64,000 bases of DNA. It comes from Deltaproteobacteria bacterium HGW-Deltaproteobacteria-18. GTDB lineage: Bacteria; Desulfobacterota; Desulfovibrionia; Desulfovibrionales; Desulfomicrobiaceae. The stretch is from NCBI GenBank assembly GCA_002841885.1, contig PHBE01000001.1, positions 248,001 through 312,000 of the forward strand, read 5' to 3'. A program made the position numbers and the translations under genes. Shown here piece after piece: positions 8,768-18,030 of the stretch. How positions within the stretch are numbered: the stretch's first letter is position 1; the number at the start of each line of letters is the position of its first letter. The notes beneath the pieces were generated by a model that saw nothing but the letters and a program-made list of their open reading frames with translations, ran no database searches and was not told the origin of the DNA.

Positions 8768-9436
8768 ATGAAAAAAAGAATCCTGCTGGTTGAAGACGAT
8801 GACCTGCTGCGTTTGGGCCTGAAGACCATTATAGAGACCAAAAACGAGTATTCGGTCGAAGCCGACACGGCGAGCGGAAAACAGGCTATTCGTCTTTTCG
8901 ACTCCAATCGTCCCGACGTTGTGCTCCTCGACCTCCTGCTGCCGGATATTTCCGGCATCGATGTTTTGCGTCACACAAAGCGGGTGGCACCAGAAATTCC
9001 AGTGATAGTACTGACTGCCCAGGAAGAAAACGAACTGCTTTTCGAGGCGCTGGAATGGGGAGCAAACTGCTATGTCCTCAAGGGGGCTGGACCGGAAGAA
9101 CTTTTTCTGGGCATTCACTACGCCCTGCGGGACATGATGTTCATCAGTCCCAAACTGGCGAGACTGATCGTGGAAGCCTACCTCTTCGTCAACCGCCAAC
9201 GAAAGGCCATGCCGCCCCTGACCGACCTCACGAGCAGGGAAAGGGAAATCGTCAAACTCATTATCGACGGGAAAAAGAGCAAGGAGATTGCCGACGCGCT
9301 TTTCATCAGCGTCAAAACCGTACACAAGCACAGGTCGAACATCCTGGAAAAACTTGGCCTGAGCAATCTGGCCGACCTGCGTCAGCGCAAAATGTATGTT
9401 CTCGCCGAAATGTATGAAGAGGACATAGAGAAGTAA
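8768..9436 (+). CDS. Response regulator, NarL/FixJ type (receiver plus LuxR HTH)
   Basis: 222 aa. Residues 1-120 form a receiver domain: acidic pocket LVEDDD, phospho-acceptor Asp in VVLLDLLLPDISG, conserved Thr in VIVLTAQ and Lys in CYVLKGAGP. The C-terminal LuxR-type HTH is LTSREREIVKLIIDGKKSKE followed by the recognition helix ISVKTVHKHRSNILEKLGL. The ATG at 8768 was chosen because GGGAGAA lies just upstream and receiver homology starts at residue 3; the frame is open to 8684. No kinase is adjacent. Divergent from the YeeE/YedE pair, which it may control. Confidence 0.88.
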   Translation: MKKRILLVEDDDLLRLGLKTIIETKNEYSVEADTASGKQAIRLFDSNRPDVVLLDLLLPDISGIDVLRHTKRVAPEIPVIVLTAQEENELLFEALEWGANCYVLKGAGPEELFLGIHYALRDMMFISPKLARLIVEAYLFVNRQRKAMPPLTDLTSREREIVKLIIDGKKSKEIADALFISVKTVHKHRSNILEKLGLSNLADLRQRKMYVLAEMYEEDIEK

Positions 9437-9724
9437 TACCGTCGCCTAAAACCCCTTTCCCAAAGCCAACGCATCTCTTGCCGTCATGCGCAAGCAAACC
9501 TCCCCGAATCTGTTTTTCGTCCTCATGATTTGAAAAGCGGCAGAATTACATGTACCATCCATTCAGGACAATCCAAATTTTGAGATTTCAGACGCATGCC
9601 AAAAAAACAGTTGCGGAAAAGATCTCAAAGGAAAACTCGGTAAATCAAGATACATTCGCAAATATGTATGGTTACGCCATTTTCTGAACCCGGATTTTGA
9701 AATCTGAACACATGGAGTTGCCTT

Positions 9725-11074
9725 TTGAAAACTCGAAAATTCGACGTCATCGTTCTGGGCTCCGGAGTTGCCGGAGGCCATATCGCCTCGCGCTGCCACA
9801 AAGCCGGCCTTGATGTCGCACTGCTGGAAAGCCACGGCTTTGGCGGCACCTGTCCGCTGCACGGTTGCGAACCCAAAAAAGTGATGGCCGATGCCGCCGA
9901 GACCGTGGAGCGATTCAACAATGCCTCCGGATCAGGCCCGGTCGGCTCCGCAAAACTCGACTGGACGGAGCTCATGCGCTTCAAGCGCACTTTCACCGAC
10001 GGCCTGCCGGACAAAATCCGGGAGCACTATCAAAACCTTGGCATCCAGACTTTCACCGAGGCCGGCAGATTTGCAGGTCCAGGCACCATCATCTGCGGCG
10101 AGTCACGACTTGAAGCCTCCCGCATCTGCATTGCGACCGGATCAACGCCCAGGGAGTTGCAGATCCCGGGAAGCAGGCACCTGTCATCCAGCAACGATTT
10201 TCTGGCCATGTCCGCCCTGCCGCAAAGAATAGTCTTCATCGGTGGCGGATTCATCGCCTTTGAACTGGCCCACATCGCGGCAGCGGCCGGGGCCCAGGTG
10301 ACGATCGTTCATCGCAGCGGGCGTTTCCTCAAAAAATTCGATGCCGACCTGGTGCAGAGACTGACCGGACATCTGGAAAAAATGGGCGTCACATTCCATC
10401 GCAACTGTCCGCCCCGATCCATCGAAGAGGCTGACGGAGCCTTGCTGCTCAAGGCCGGAGAAGATGGCGGACAACGCTTCGTGGCGGATGCGATTTTCAA
10501 TGCGGCCGGACGCATCCCGGCCCTGGCAGGCCTCGATCTGCCCAGCGGCAACGTCGACACGCGCAATGGCGGGGTCGCCGTCAACGCGTACATGCAGAGT
10601 CTCTCCAATCCCCGGGTCTTTGCCGCCGGAGACGTCATCGCCGAAACCATGCCCCTGACTCCGGTGGCCAGCGTGGAGGCGGAAGTCGTGGCCAAAAACA
10701 TCATCGAAGGCCCAAAACACACGATGGGACCGCACGTAACGCCATTTTCCCTGTTCACCTACCCGCCGCTGGCCGCCGTGGGCATGCTCGAAGAAGAAGC
10801 TCGCGAGCGGGGAATGCAGTTCGATGTGGTTCAGGGTGATGCGGCAGGATGGTCGGAATACCAGCGGATCGGACAAAAATGCGCGGGTTTCAAGCTGCTG
10901 GTCGAAAAAGACACGCGTCAGCTCTTGGGGGCGCATGTTCTGGGTGACTCGGCGGAGGAGACAGTCAACCTTTTCGCCCTGGCCATGCGCACGAAGGTCG
11001 ATGTGGACGAATTGCGTTCCATGCTGTGGGCATACCCGTCTTTTGGCTACGCAATGAAATACATGTTCCGGTAA
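9725..11074 (+). CDS. FAD-dependent pyridine nucleotide-disulfide oxidoreductase (class I-like)
   Basis: 449 aa, family length. FAD-binding Rossmann motif GSGVAGGHIASRC at the N-terminus, redox-active CxxxxC in GGTCPLHGCEPKK, NAD(P)-binding motif FIGGGFIAFELAHIAAAAGA, and second FAD motif VFAAGDVI. Related to glutathione reductase, mercuric reductase and dihydrolipoamide dehydrogenase. Odd feature: the C-terminal catalytic HPTxxE is absent; the aligned place reads WAYPSFGYAMKYMF. Starts at a TTG with GGAG about 7 bases upstream. Substrate unknown. A hairpin follows it and faces the convergent neighbour. Confidence 0.85.
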   Translation: MKTRKFDVIVLGSGVAGGHIASRCHKAGLDVALLESHGFGGTCPLHGCEPKKVMADAAETVERFNNASGSGPVGSAKLDWTELMRFKRTFTDGLPDKIREHYQNLGIQTFTEAGRFAGPGTIICGESRLEASRICIATGSTPRELQIPGSRHLSSSNDFLAMSALPQRIVFIGGGFIAFELAHIAAAAGAQVTIVHRSGRFLKKFDADLVQRLTGHLEKMGVTFHRNCPPRSIEEADGALLLKAGEDGGQRFVADAIFNAAGRIPALAGLDLPSGNVDTRNGGVAVNAYMQSLSNPRVFAAGDVIAETMPLTPVASVEAEVVAKNIIEGPKHTMGPHVTPFSLFTYPPLAAVGMLEEEARERGMQFDVVQGDAAGWSEYQRIGQKCAGFKLLVEKDTRQLLGAHVLGDSAEETVNLFALAMRTKVDVDELRSMLWAYPSFGYAMKYMFR

Positions 11075-11106
11075 CCCGAAAACTACCTGCAAGAAAAGGT
11101 ATCACG

Positions 11107-11134
11107 GCAGGAGCGGCCGTTCGTCCGCTCCTGC
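11107..11134. terminator. Hairpin between convergent genes
   Basis: Perfect 10-bp stem GCAGGAGCGG (11107-11116) with CCGCTCCTGC (11125-11134), 8-base loop, then GATTTT on the plus strand. Placed between the flavoprotein stop and the stop of the minus-strand PEP-synthase-like gene, so it may serve the plus-strand gene and possibly both. Confidence 0.7.
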
Positions 11135-11153
11135 GATTTTCCCCAATCAGGGC

Positions 11154-14100
11154 TCACTCCCGTGGTCGCGTTTCTTCCTGCACGGGGCCGGCCGTCTCCA
11201 GATTCCTGAAATAGGCCGTGGTGTCCCCCTTGGTCCAGAGACCGACGTAATCGGTGACGGTTCGGGGAGCCGTGAAGCGCAGGCCCCGCCCTCCCACCAG
11301 GCCGGCCGTTATCTCCTTGCCCGCCACCGTCACTTCCAGACCAAGCCAGCTGCCCAAAGGCACCTCAATGGTGATACGATCCAAAAATCGTCTGGTATTG
11401 TTGACAAATTCAAGAAGCTGCAACTCTTTCGCAGCGGCATCCACAGCCAGGACCAGGCAATTTCCAACGTTGGTCAGACCGAAAGCCACCCCGGCAGCGA
11501 GGTCCACGCATCCGCCCTCGATGCGCACATCAACCGTGATGCGCCCGTCTTTATGACCGCTGTCACGCTTCACCGCTGCGGGGTAGTAGTGCCGGGCATG
11601 CCGTTTCTCCAGAAACTTCCGGTATCGTTTGCCCAAAACCGAACTCGCCGCGGAATGCAGAGCGCAGGAGACCGTCTGCCCCATGTACGCTCCGTCCTGC
11701 ATGATGACCTCCCGGCCGTCCATTTCGGCAAGGGACCACTGGCCAAAAGACGCATAAAAACCGGGAAGGCGCTTTTCGGAACGATCCAGAAAATCATATT
11801 CCTGCCTGAAGAACATCTCGGTCAGGGTCTGCACCTCCGTCTGGTTCGGAATGGCGAGATCAAGCAGCCTGCTGCAACCCAGCAACCGACCGGTCTGGTC
11901 CAGCACCTCTTCCATGGCCGGGCAGTCCAGCCCCCTCTGAGCGGCCTGCAGCATGTCTCCGCTGACACTCACCTCATAGCCCAGCCGCTCCAGCACATTG
12001 GACAGGAACTCGATACGCAGGGCCTTGCCGGAGATGGTGCCCGCCCCGCCCGAGAACTGCAGGGTCAGGGTGTTGGCATCCGGCTCATCGGAACAGAGCA
12101 CGTCCAGATTCGAATAGTGGTATCCAAACTTGACGCTCAGGTTCAGGTATTCGGCGGAGACCAGGGCGTAGGATTTCGTTTGCGGCGGAACGGCGCCGCC
12201 AGGCCCCATGCTTCCGGACATGAGCGCCATGAAGTTGCGTCCGCTCAGATCCACGTTACCGGCCCAGGTCACTCCCGGATGGGCCAGCCCTCGCCACAGT
12301 GCGGCCATGGGTTTGGAGCGGATGTGCTCCGGAAGAATCTCGTCGCAGGTGCCGAGCCCCTCGGCCAAACCGCCGCCCAGGTCGATGAAATGCATTTCCA
12401 ACGGGATATTGGCGCTCATGCTTCGCGACACCACGGAATCGCCGGCTAGCCTCGAAATGTTGAACATTTCCTCCATGGCCTTTTCGTGGGCGAAGCGGAT
12501 CAGGTCATGCAGGGTGCGACACCCCTTAGGAGTGAACTCCGGCGCCTTGGGATCGGTCAGATTCAGCGGCGAGATGCGCTCCAGCAGCTCGCGCAGGTGC
12601 CTGCCGATGGGCCCCCGATCTTCATCTTCTGCCCGGGCTGGAAGGTTGCGGTTCAATTCGGGGACAAGGCCCAGGTAGACCGCCCCATCCTCGGCCAGCA
12701 GGGTGATCTCCTGGCCGGTGGAAATTTTCGCCGTGGCCTCGCGGGTATCCATCAAAGCCGGAACATTGAACTCCCGGGCCACGGATGCAAGGTGGCTGGC
12801 CACGCCGCCAAGATCGGTGATCAGCCCCCGGACCCGGCTCATATAGGGAGCCAGATCAGGTGCGGCCGTGCGGGCGACAAGGATGGCATTCTCGGCCTGC
12901 TCGGGCGTAAGGTCGGCTGTAACAAGGACTGCCATGCCCGAAACTCTGCCGGGTGACGCCGTTTGCCCTGCCGACAAGACCAGTTCCATGCCTTCGGTAT
13001 TCAGGGCGGGCGAGGGTTTGCCGACAGGGGCGATGCCCAGGGGGCGCGACTGAAGAAAAACGATCCGCCCATCTGCATCCTCAGCCCATTCAATGTCTTG
13101 CGGCACGCCGAAATGAGCCTCAAGCAAAAGGCCTGAACGCACCAGATCAATGACGCTTGAATCCGCCAGGGCGGGCGCCTCGATTTGCGCCTCTTCGCCT
13201 TTGGGCTGGATGCTGCGCTGGACGATGGAGAACGCATCGCGATCAACCCTGAACACATCCGGCGAAACGCTCCCCCCGACCACCTGCTCACCAAGGCCAA
13301 GAGCCGCGTCAATGCGGGCCTGACCAGCCTGCGGGGTGGAAGGATCGACAGTATAGAGGACGCCGCTGGCCTTTGCATCGACCAGATCCACGGCGGCCAC
13401 CGCCATGGGAGTGGCCGCGTCGGACAGCCCGTACCGCAACCGGTACAGGATGGCGCGTGGAGTGTATTTGCTGGCAAGGACGGTTCGAAAGGCCGTGGAC
13501 AAGTCCTCTTCCTTGACCGGCAGCACGCTTGTGTACTGACCGGCAAAGGACGCCGCCGTATCCTCGCCCACGGCGCTGCTGCGCACAGCCAGTTCTGGCT
13601 TGCGGCCAAGCCGCCGGGACAGGGCGAGATATTCGTCCTGCATGGCCTGCTCAAGAGCGCTCGGCAACGGGGCAGCCAGTATTTTTTCCCGGACCATGCG
13701 ACACGCATCCGGGCTGCCAGCCAGACCCGGATCAAAACCGGCCAGCATTTCTTCCACGGATTCGAGCAAGCCGTTTCCACGCAGAAAGAGATCACAGCCT
13801 GCGGTCGTGACGACAAATCCGTCCGGCGCCGGCAGTCCGAGCACATTCGCGATCTGGGCCAAATTGGCGGCCTTGGCACCGGACAGGGGCATGTCCCCGG
13901 CACCAAGCTTCGGAAACGGCAGCGTCAGAGGACCGTCGATGATGGGTCTTTCACGCTGAATCAAGGCCTGCAGCTTTCCAGCCACGGTATCGAAAACAAG
14001 GATAAGCTCGTCGTACCGATGGCCCGAAAGCTCATTCAAGGACTCCACCAGCCCCTTGACCTGATTCAGAAGCTCCGCGCCACGACGCTGAATGAAGGCC

Positions 14101-14267
14101 AAGGTAGCCAGTCCAGCCCCCCGGTCCAGCATTTCAAGCTCCGCAAGGATGCGCAGCGCACGATGGTTGTGCTCCAGAAAGGCATCGTAATGCCGAAAAC
14201 GTCGCGCGCCCGGACCGTCCTGGTCGGCCAGCAACCTGCACGAGTCTTGCTTGGAAAAAAATGGCAT
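11154..14267 (-). CDS. PEP synthase/PPDK-like protein with atypical C-terminus
   Basis: 1037 aa. A helical N-terminal region (about 1-115) precedes a PPDK_N ATP-grasp domain (about 120-430; LSGAKAANLAQIANVLGLPAP, AVRSSAVGEDTAASFAGQYT, GVLYTVDPSTP). A swivelling phosphohistidine domain (about 455-540) keeps its His in DLGGVASHLASVAREF. The usual C-terminal PEP/pyruvate TIM barrel is not seen; instead there are about 480 residues of unfamiliar sequence, ending in a beta-rich segment with VGLWTKGDTTAYFRNLE, a pattern of concanavalin/LamG-like jelly rolls. Start at 14267 chosen because AGGAG precedes it. Function cannot be classical PEP synthase without the barrel; perhaps phosphotransfer to another partner. 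Confidence 0.75.
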   Translation of the reverse strand: MPFFSKQDSCRLLADQDGPGARRFRHYDAFLEHNHRALRILAELEMLDRGAGLATLAFIQRRGAELLNQVKGLVESLNELSGHRYDELILVFDTVAGKLQALIQRERPIIDGPLTLPFPKLGAGDMPLSGAKAANLAQIANVLGLPAPDGFVVTTAGCDLFLRGNGLLESVEEMLAGFDPGLAGSPDACRMVREKILAAPLPSALEQAMQDEYLALSRRLGRKPELAVRSSAVGEDTAASFAGQYTSVLPVKEEDLSTAFRTVLASKYTPRAILYRLRYGLSDAATPMAVAAVDLVDAKASGVLYTVDPSTPQAGQARIDAALGLGEQVVGGSVSPDVFRVDRDAFSIVQRSIQPKGEEAQIEAPALADSSVIDLVRSGLLLEAHFGVPQDIEWAEDADGRIVFLQSRPLGIAPVGKPSPALNTEGMELVLSAGQTASPGRVSGMAVLVTADLTPEQAENAILVARTAAPDLAPYMSRVRGLITDLGGVASHLASVAREFNVPALMDTREATAKISTGQEITLLAEDGAVYLGLVPELNRNLPARAEDEDRGPIGRHLRELLERISPLNLTDPKAPEFTPKGCRTLHDLIRFAHEKAMEEMFNISRLAGDSVVSRSMSANIPLEMHFIDLGGGLAEGLGTCDEILPEHIRSKPMAALWRGLAHPGVTWAGNVDLSGRNFMALMSGSMGPGGAVPPQTKSYALVSAEYLNLSVKFGYHYSNLDVLCSDEPDANTLTLQFSGGAGTISGKALRIEFLSNVLERLGYEVSVSGDMLQAAQRGLDCPAMEEVLDQTGRLLGCSRLLDLAIPNQTEVQTLTEMFFRQEYDFLDRSEKRLPGFYASFGQWSLAEMDGREVIMQDGAYMGQTVSCALHSAASSVLGKRYRKFLEKRHARHYYPAAVKRDSGHKDGRITVDVRIEGGCVDLAAGVAFGLTNVGNCLVLAVDAAAKELQLLEFVNNTRRFLDRITIEVPLGSWLGLEVTVAGKEITAGLVGGRGLRFTAPRTVTDYVGLWTKGDTTAYFRNLETAGPVQEETRPRE

Positions 14268-14387
14268 GGAGTTCTCCTCAAAAAAAAGTGCATCCTGAAA
14301 AATCGTTGTCCGGATCAAAGGCCCATCGCCGCAACCTGCTCGATTTTCAGCCTGGCAGACCATTTCCGCTCCTGCCGAACTTTCAGG

Positions 14388-16316
14388 CTACAGGGGCCAG
14401 AACCAGACCAGAAGCGGGAGTCCGAGGGCAAGGACCACCAAATCCGTAGGCAACCCCATGCGCCAGTAGTCGCCGAAACTGAATCCCCCGGGGCCAAGGA
14501 TCAGGGTGTTGTTCTGGTGCCCGATGGGGGTCAGAAAGGCGCACGAGGCACCAATGGCAACGGCCATCAGGAAAGTGTCCGGATTGACGCCGAGCTGGAT
14601 CGCCGCACCCAGCCCGATGGGAGCCATCACGGCCGCCGTTGCGGCGTTGTTCATGAGATCGGTCAGCATCATGGTCGTGACCATGACCACCGCCAGTCCG
14701 ACAAAGGGATTGCCCTGGGCCACGTTCTCAAGCAGCAGGCGCGCGATGAGATCGGCCGCGCCCGTGCTCTGCATGGCCCCGGCAACGGGCAAAAGCCCCG
14801 CCAGCAGCACAACCACCGGCCAGTCCACCGCCTCGTAAACCGAGCGCATGGGCAACGTGCGCAGCGCCATGGATGCCAGTACTCCGGCGGCGAAAGAGAC
14901 TTCCGCGGGAAGCAGCCCAAAGGCAGCCAAACTCACAGAAATCACCATGATGCCCGTGGCCATGAGCGCCTTGCGCTTGTCGGGGATGCGCAGATCCCTC
15001 TGGGCCAGCGGCACGCAGCCCGAACTGCCCGCGAAGCTGTTCAGGCTGTCAGTCTGCCCCTGCATCAAAAGCACGTCGCCGGGCTTGATCAGCAGAGATC
15101 GCAACCGGGCCATGGTGCATTCTCCCTGACGGGCAACAGCAAGCAGATTTATGCCGTAACGGGTCCGCAGCAAGAGATCGCTGGCCGAACTGCCGACAAT
15201 CCTGGACTCCGGCAGCACGGCCATTTCCATCAGCGAAGTCTCCGTCTCGCGCCCTGAGTCCCCGGATTCTTCTTCAGACGCCTCAAGGTCCGACAGCTCT
15301 TCGGAACTGCCTTCGACACTGTTCGACGGAGTATCACCCACGCCCGTCTCCGTCGTTTCCACTTCATCATCGAACGGATCTTCATCCCCAGTCAGGGCAT
15401 CCTTATGCTCTGGATCCACCTGCTGTTTGTCCTCTTCCAGCTTGAGATCAAGACGTGAAAGCACTTCACTCAGAGCCCCCACATCAGCCTCCAGGATCAG
15501 GATGTCTCCGGCACGCACTATCTTGCCGGGCCGAGGGGAACGGACATGGAGGTCGTGTCGCACAAGATCCAGCATCTGGACGTCAAGCTCCTGCAGAACC
15601 GCCGTGATCTCCTGCACCTGCTTGCCTTCAGAGGCGCTGCCGTCCGGCACGCGGACCTCGGTGATGTAGGCGCTCGTTTCAAATCCCGCGGCTCCCGCCT
15701 GTCTGCGCGCCGGGACAAGACGCCAGCCAACGAGGGAGATAAAGACGACTCCCGCCAGGGTCAGCGGCAGGCCGACCATTGAAAAATCGAACATTCCGAA
15801 GGCGCTCGTGCCCGGCTGGTCGGCTCGAAAACCCGCGATGATCAGGTTCGGTGGAGTGCCGATCAGGGTTGTGGTGCCGCCCAGAATCGACCCGAAGGCC
15901 AAAGGCATCAAGACCTTGCCGGGAGGCAGGTCAAGGCGTCCGGCGACCTGGATAGCGACCGGCATCAGCAGGGCCAGCGCGCCGACATTGTTCATGAAGC
16001 CCGACAGCACCGCAGCCAGGGCGGCCAGGGCGGCGATGCTGAGCGTAGGGCCGGCGCTGGACGGCAATACAGTCCTGGTCAGCACATCCACCGCGCCGGA
16101 AGATTGCAGGCCGCGGCTCAGCACCAGCACGCAAGCCACGGTAACCACGGCGGGATGACCAAATCCCGCAAAAGCTGCCTGCGGCTCGATCAATCCTGTC
16201 AACACGCAAAGCACGAGCGCCCCGATGGCCACCATGTCGTGCCGCCACCTACCCCACAGGAACATGCCGATGACAGCGGCTATGATCGCCATGATGAGGG
16301 CTTGGTCATAGGTCAT
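14388..16316 (-). CDS. SLC13/DASS family transporter with two RCK_C (TrkA-C) domains
   Basis: 642 aa. Two halves of membrane segments (about 1-190 and 445-642) enclose a cytoplasmic region with two TrkA-C-like modules (around 205-285 and 355-430; RVPDGSASEGKQVQEI and VLPESRIVGSSASDLLLRTRY). Family motifs include GFMNNVGALALLMPVA in the first half and LTDLMNNAATAAVMAP in the second, the SNT-like ion/substrate sites. Expected to be a sodium-coupled uptake carrier for an anion such as sulfate or a dicarboxylate. Between the RCK_C modules lies a strongly acidic, low-complexity linker of about 65 residues, unusual for the family. Confidence 0.85.
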   Translation of the reverse strand: MTYDQALIMAIIAAVIGMFLWGRWRHDMVAIGALVLCVLTGLIEPQAAFAGFGHPAVVTVACVLVLSRGLQSSGAVDVLTRTVLPSSAGPTLSIAALAALAAVLSGFMNNVGALALLMPVAIQVAGRLDLPPGKVLMPLAFGSILGGTTTLIGTPPNLIIAGFRADQPGTSAFGMFDFSMVGLPLTLAGVVFISLVGWRLVPARRQAGAAGFETSAYITEVRVPDGSASEGKQVQEITAVLQELDVQMLDLVRHDLHVRSPRPGKIVRAGDILILEADVGALSEVLSRLDLKLEEDKQQVDPEHKDALTGDEDPFDDEVETTETGVGDTPSNSVEGSSEELSDLEASEEESGDSGRETETSLMEMAVLPESRIVGSSASDLLLRTRYGINLLAVARQGECTMARLRSLLIKPGDVLLMQGQTDSLNSFAGSSGCVPLAQRDLRIPDKRKALMATGIMVISVSLAAFGLLPAEVSFAAGVLASMALRTLPMRSVYEAVDWPVVVLLAGLLPVAGAMQSTGAADLIARLLLENVAQGNPFVGLAVVMVTTMMLTDLMNNAATAAVMAPIGLGAAIQLGVNPDTFLMAVAIGASCAFLTPIGHQNNTLILGPGGFSFGDYWRMGLPTDLVVLALGLPLLVWFWPL

Positions 16317-16863
16317 GTTACCACTCCTCCGGGATCCTCATTTCATGCGACGCGCTCCGTAATGGACTGGTCAGGGCAAACGATTAAAAAACATGTTATT
16401 ATTGAAATCGTTACCGAGCCGTGCACAAGGACGGGGCGATTTGGCAAAATCCTCAATCAATAAGCAATCTGCCGGGATTGTCAGGAAAACTCAATCGTAA
16501 ATGCCGTTTCAAGCGGCGCGGCATCAATCCGGCTGATAAACAAGGTTTTTCCGTGTTCGATGACTGGGTCGCAGGCCAAGCATGTCCTATATTTCGATGG
16601 CCAATTTTAGTGATCCCGCTATGAATAATCAGACCGAACTTGGCCGAAATTCCCTACATTCAGTTGCTCTTCCAGGCTCGTCATGGCTGACAACGTTGAT
16701 TGCCTCATTCGTTGAGATCTGCCGAACACATGATTTCGAACCCCTCACATCCCAAGCTTCTGGCATTTTCGTATTTACACTGAGACAAATCGCGGATTCT
16801 CTAATTAAATTTCCTTACGTATTTCTCTTGATTGTTCCATATTTCACATGCTATCCTGACTAC
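16317..16863. other. Gene-poor intergenic region
   Basis: About 550 bp with no convincing gene on either strand. It must contain the promoter of the SLC13 gene at its left end. Open frames here lack ribosome binding sites and recognisable content. Confidence 0.5.
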
Positions 16864-17013
16864 ATGAAAACGACTCTCATTATCGCTACAATGCTCGCCA
16901 TGGCGGCAGCAATCGCCTTGTGGGCAGGGACAAGGCAAAAATTGGGTAAACCGGGCCGTCCGATCAATGTCAGCTTTGATCAATTGAAGGACATGGAACA
17001 CAGAGATCGATGA
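16864..17013 (+). CDS. Possible small single-pass membrane protein
   Basis: 49 codons from the ATG at 16864. The product begins with a hydrophobic segment (TLIIATMLAMAAAIALWAG) and continues with a short polar tail. The frame is open farther upstream (to 16582), but that extension has no ribosome binding site and reads like non-coding sequence. No strong Shine-Dalgarno is seen for the short form either. Stands alone about 100 bp before trmO. Confidence 0.35.
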   Translation: MKTTLIIATMLAMAAAIALWAGTRQKLGKPGRPINVSFDQLKDMEHRDR

Positions 17014-17111
17014 AAATCGTGTAGCGCCTGGATAGAACTTGGACTTTTCCGCGTGATTTACCGATGCCTCCCGTCTTCACGATCCAAAAAAACTAAAAAA
17101 CGGAACCATCC

Positions 17112-17606
17112 ATGGATGAAATCAGCGTCCGGCCCATCGGCGTCATCAATTCCCCTTTCACCGACAGGGCCAACATGCCCATCCAGCCTTGCGGCGCTCG
17201 CGATGTACCCGGCCGGATTGTGCTGGAGGAAACGCTGGCCCCCGGCCTGAGGGACCTGGAGGGATTTTCCCACATCTATCTGCTCTACCACTTCCACATG
17301 AGCCAAGGCTTCGACCTGACCATCGTTCCTTTCATGGAACCGGCCAAGCGCGGCCTCTTTTCCACCCGCGCCCCAAGACGCCCCAACCAGATCGGAATGT
17401 CCATCGTGAGGCTGGAGCGCATCGAAGGCAACATCCTGCACATCCTCGACGTGGATGTCCTGGACGGCACCCCGCTTCTGGACATCAAGCCCTATTTCAG
17501 AACCTTCGACTCCTTCCCCGAAGCCGTCTCCGGCTGGGCCGAAGCCCATCAGGACGAGGCCGGCCGGGTGCGCTCCGACAAACGCTTCGTAGATCCCAAG
17601 GCATAA
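17112..17606 (+). CDS. trmO: tRNA (N6-threonylcarbamoyladenosine(37)-N6)-methyltransferase TrmO-like (TsaA/VirR family)
   Basis: 164 aa, TsaA-type beta-barrel fold. Enzymes of this family use S-adenosylmethionine to methylate t6A37 in tRNA(Thr). Seen: RPIGVINSPF at the start, GRIVLEETLAPGL, LEGFSHIYLLYHFH, STRAPRRPNQIGMSIVRL (the conserved RAPxRPNxIG) and VLDGTPLLDIKPY. Short single-domain form without the C-terminal extension of E. coli TrmO, so the precise RNA target is an inference. Monocistronic in appearance. Confidence 0.85.
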   Translation: MDEISVRPIGVINSPFTDRANMPIQPCGARDVPGRIVLEETLAPGLRDLEGFSHIYLLYHFHMSQGFDLTIVPFMEPAKRGLFSTRAPRRPNQIGMSIVRLERIEGNILHILDVDVLDGTPLLDIKPYFRTFDSFPEAVSGWAEAHQDEAGRVRSDKRFVDPKA

Positions 17607-17706
17607 GCGGAACAAAACGGCCAGACTCTCCCTGCGCGGGCATGGTCACTCAAAAAATCACGCCCACGCCTCCTGACCAAGGCAAGGCCAGGTGTGCGAC
17701 CACGCG

Positions 17707-18030
17707 TCAGTCCCTGTCTTTTTTCCCTTCCTTGAATCCTTGGCCAAACGCGTCCTTGGCCTTGGAAAAACTCTCCTTCCAGACCTGAAACGATTCTTCC
17801 AGTCCCTCTTTGAGTTCATCCCAGGCGGACTCGCCGGCCTCTTGCAGTGCCTTCATCTTCTCTTCAAGCTCACTGCGTTTTTTCCTCACTTCCTCGATGC
17901 GTTCAAGGTAGCCAAGCTTCAGATCCGCCCGAGACTGGTCGGCCTTTGCGGTCAAAAGATCGATTTCGGCATTCCATTCATCAATTTTCGCCTTGAGTTT
18001 CTGCACATAGGCATCTTTTTTTTCCTGCAT
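17707..18030 (-). CDS. Coiled-coil protein, sll1863 stress-protein-like
   Basis: 107 aa, almost entirely helical with heptad pattern (KLKAKIDEWNAEIDLLTAKA, RIEEVRKKRSELEEKMKAL), ending in a charged WDELKEGLEESFQVWKESF segment. It resembles small cytoplasmic coiled-coil proteins annotated as sll1863-family stress response proteins; the role is not known. Start set at the ATG at 18028-18030 because AAGGAG lies about 9 bases upstream; an in-frame start seven codons earlier is less well placed. Confidence 0.6.
   Translation of the reverse strand: MQEKKDAYVQKLKAKIDEWNAEIDLLTAKADQSRADLKLGYLERIEEVRKKRSELEEKMKALQEAGESAWDELKEGLEESFQVWKESFSKAKDAFGQGFKEGKKDRD

Noticed and set aside
13185-15257. 690-codon plus-strand frame opposite the PEP-synthase-like and SLC13 genes
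   Set aside because: It runs antisense across two clearly recognised genes and has no recognisable domain.
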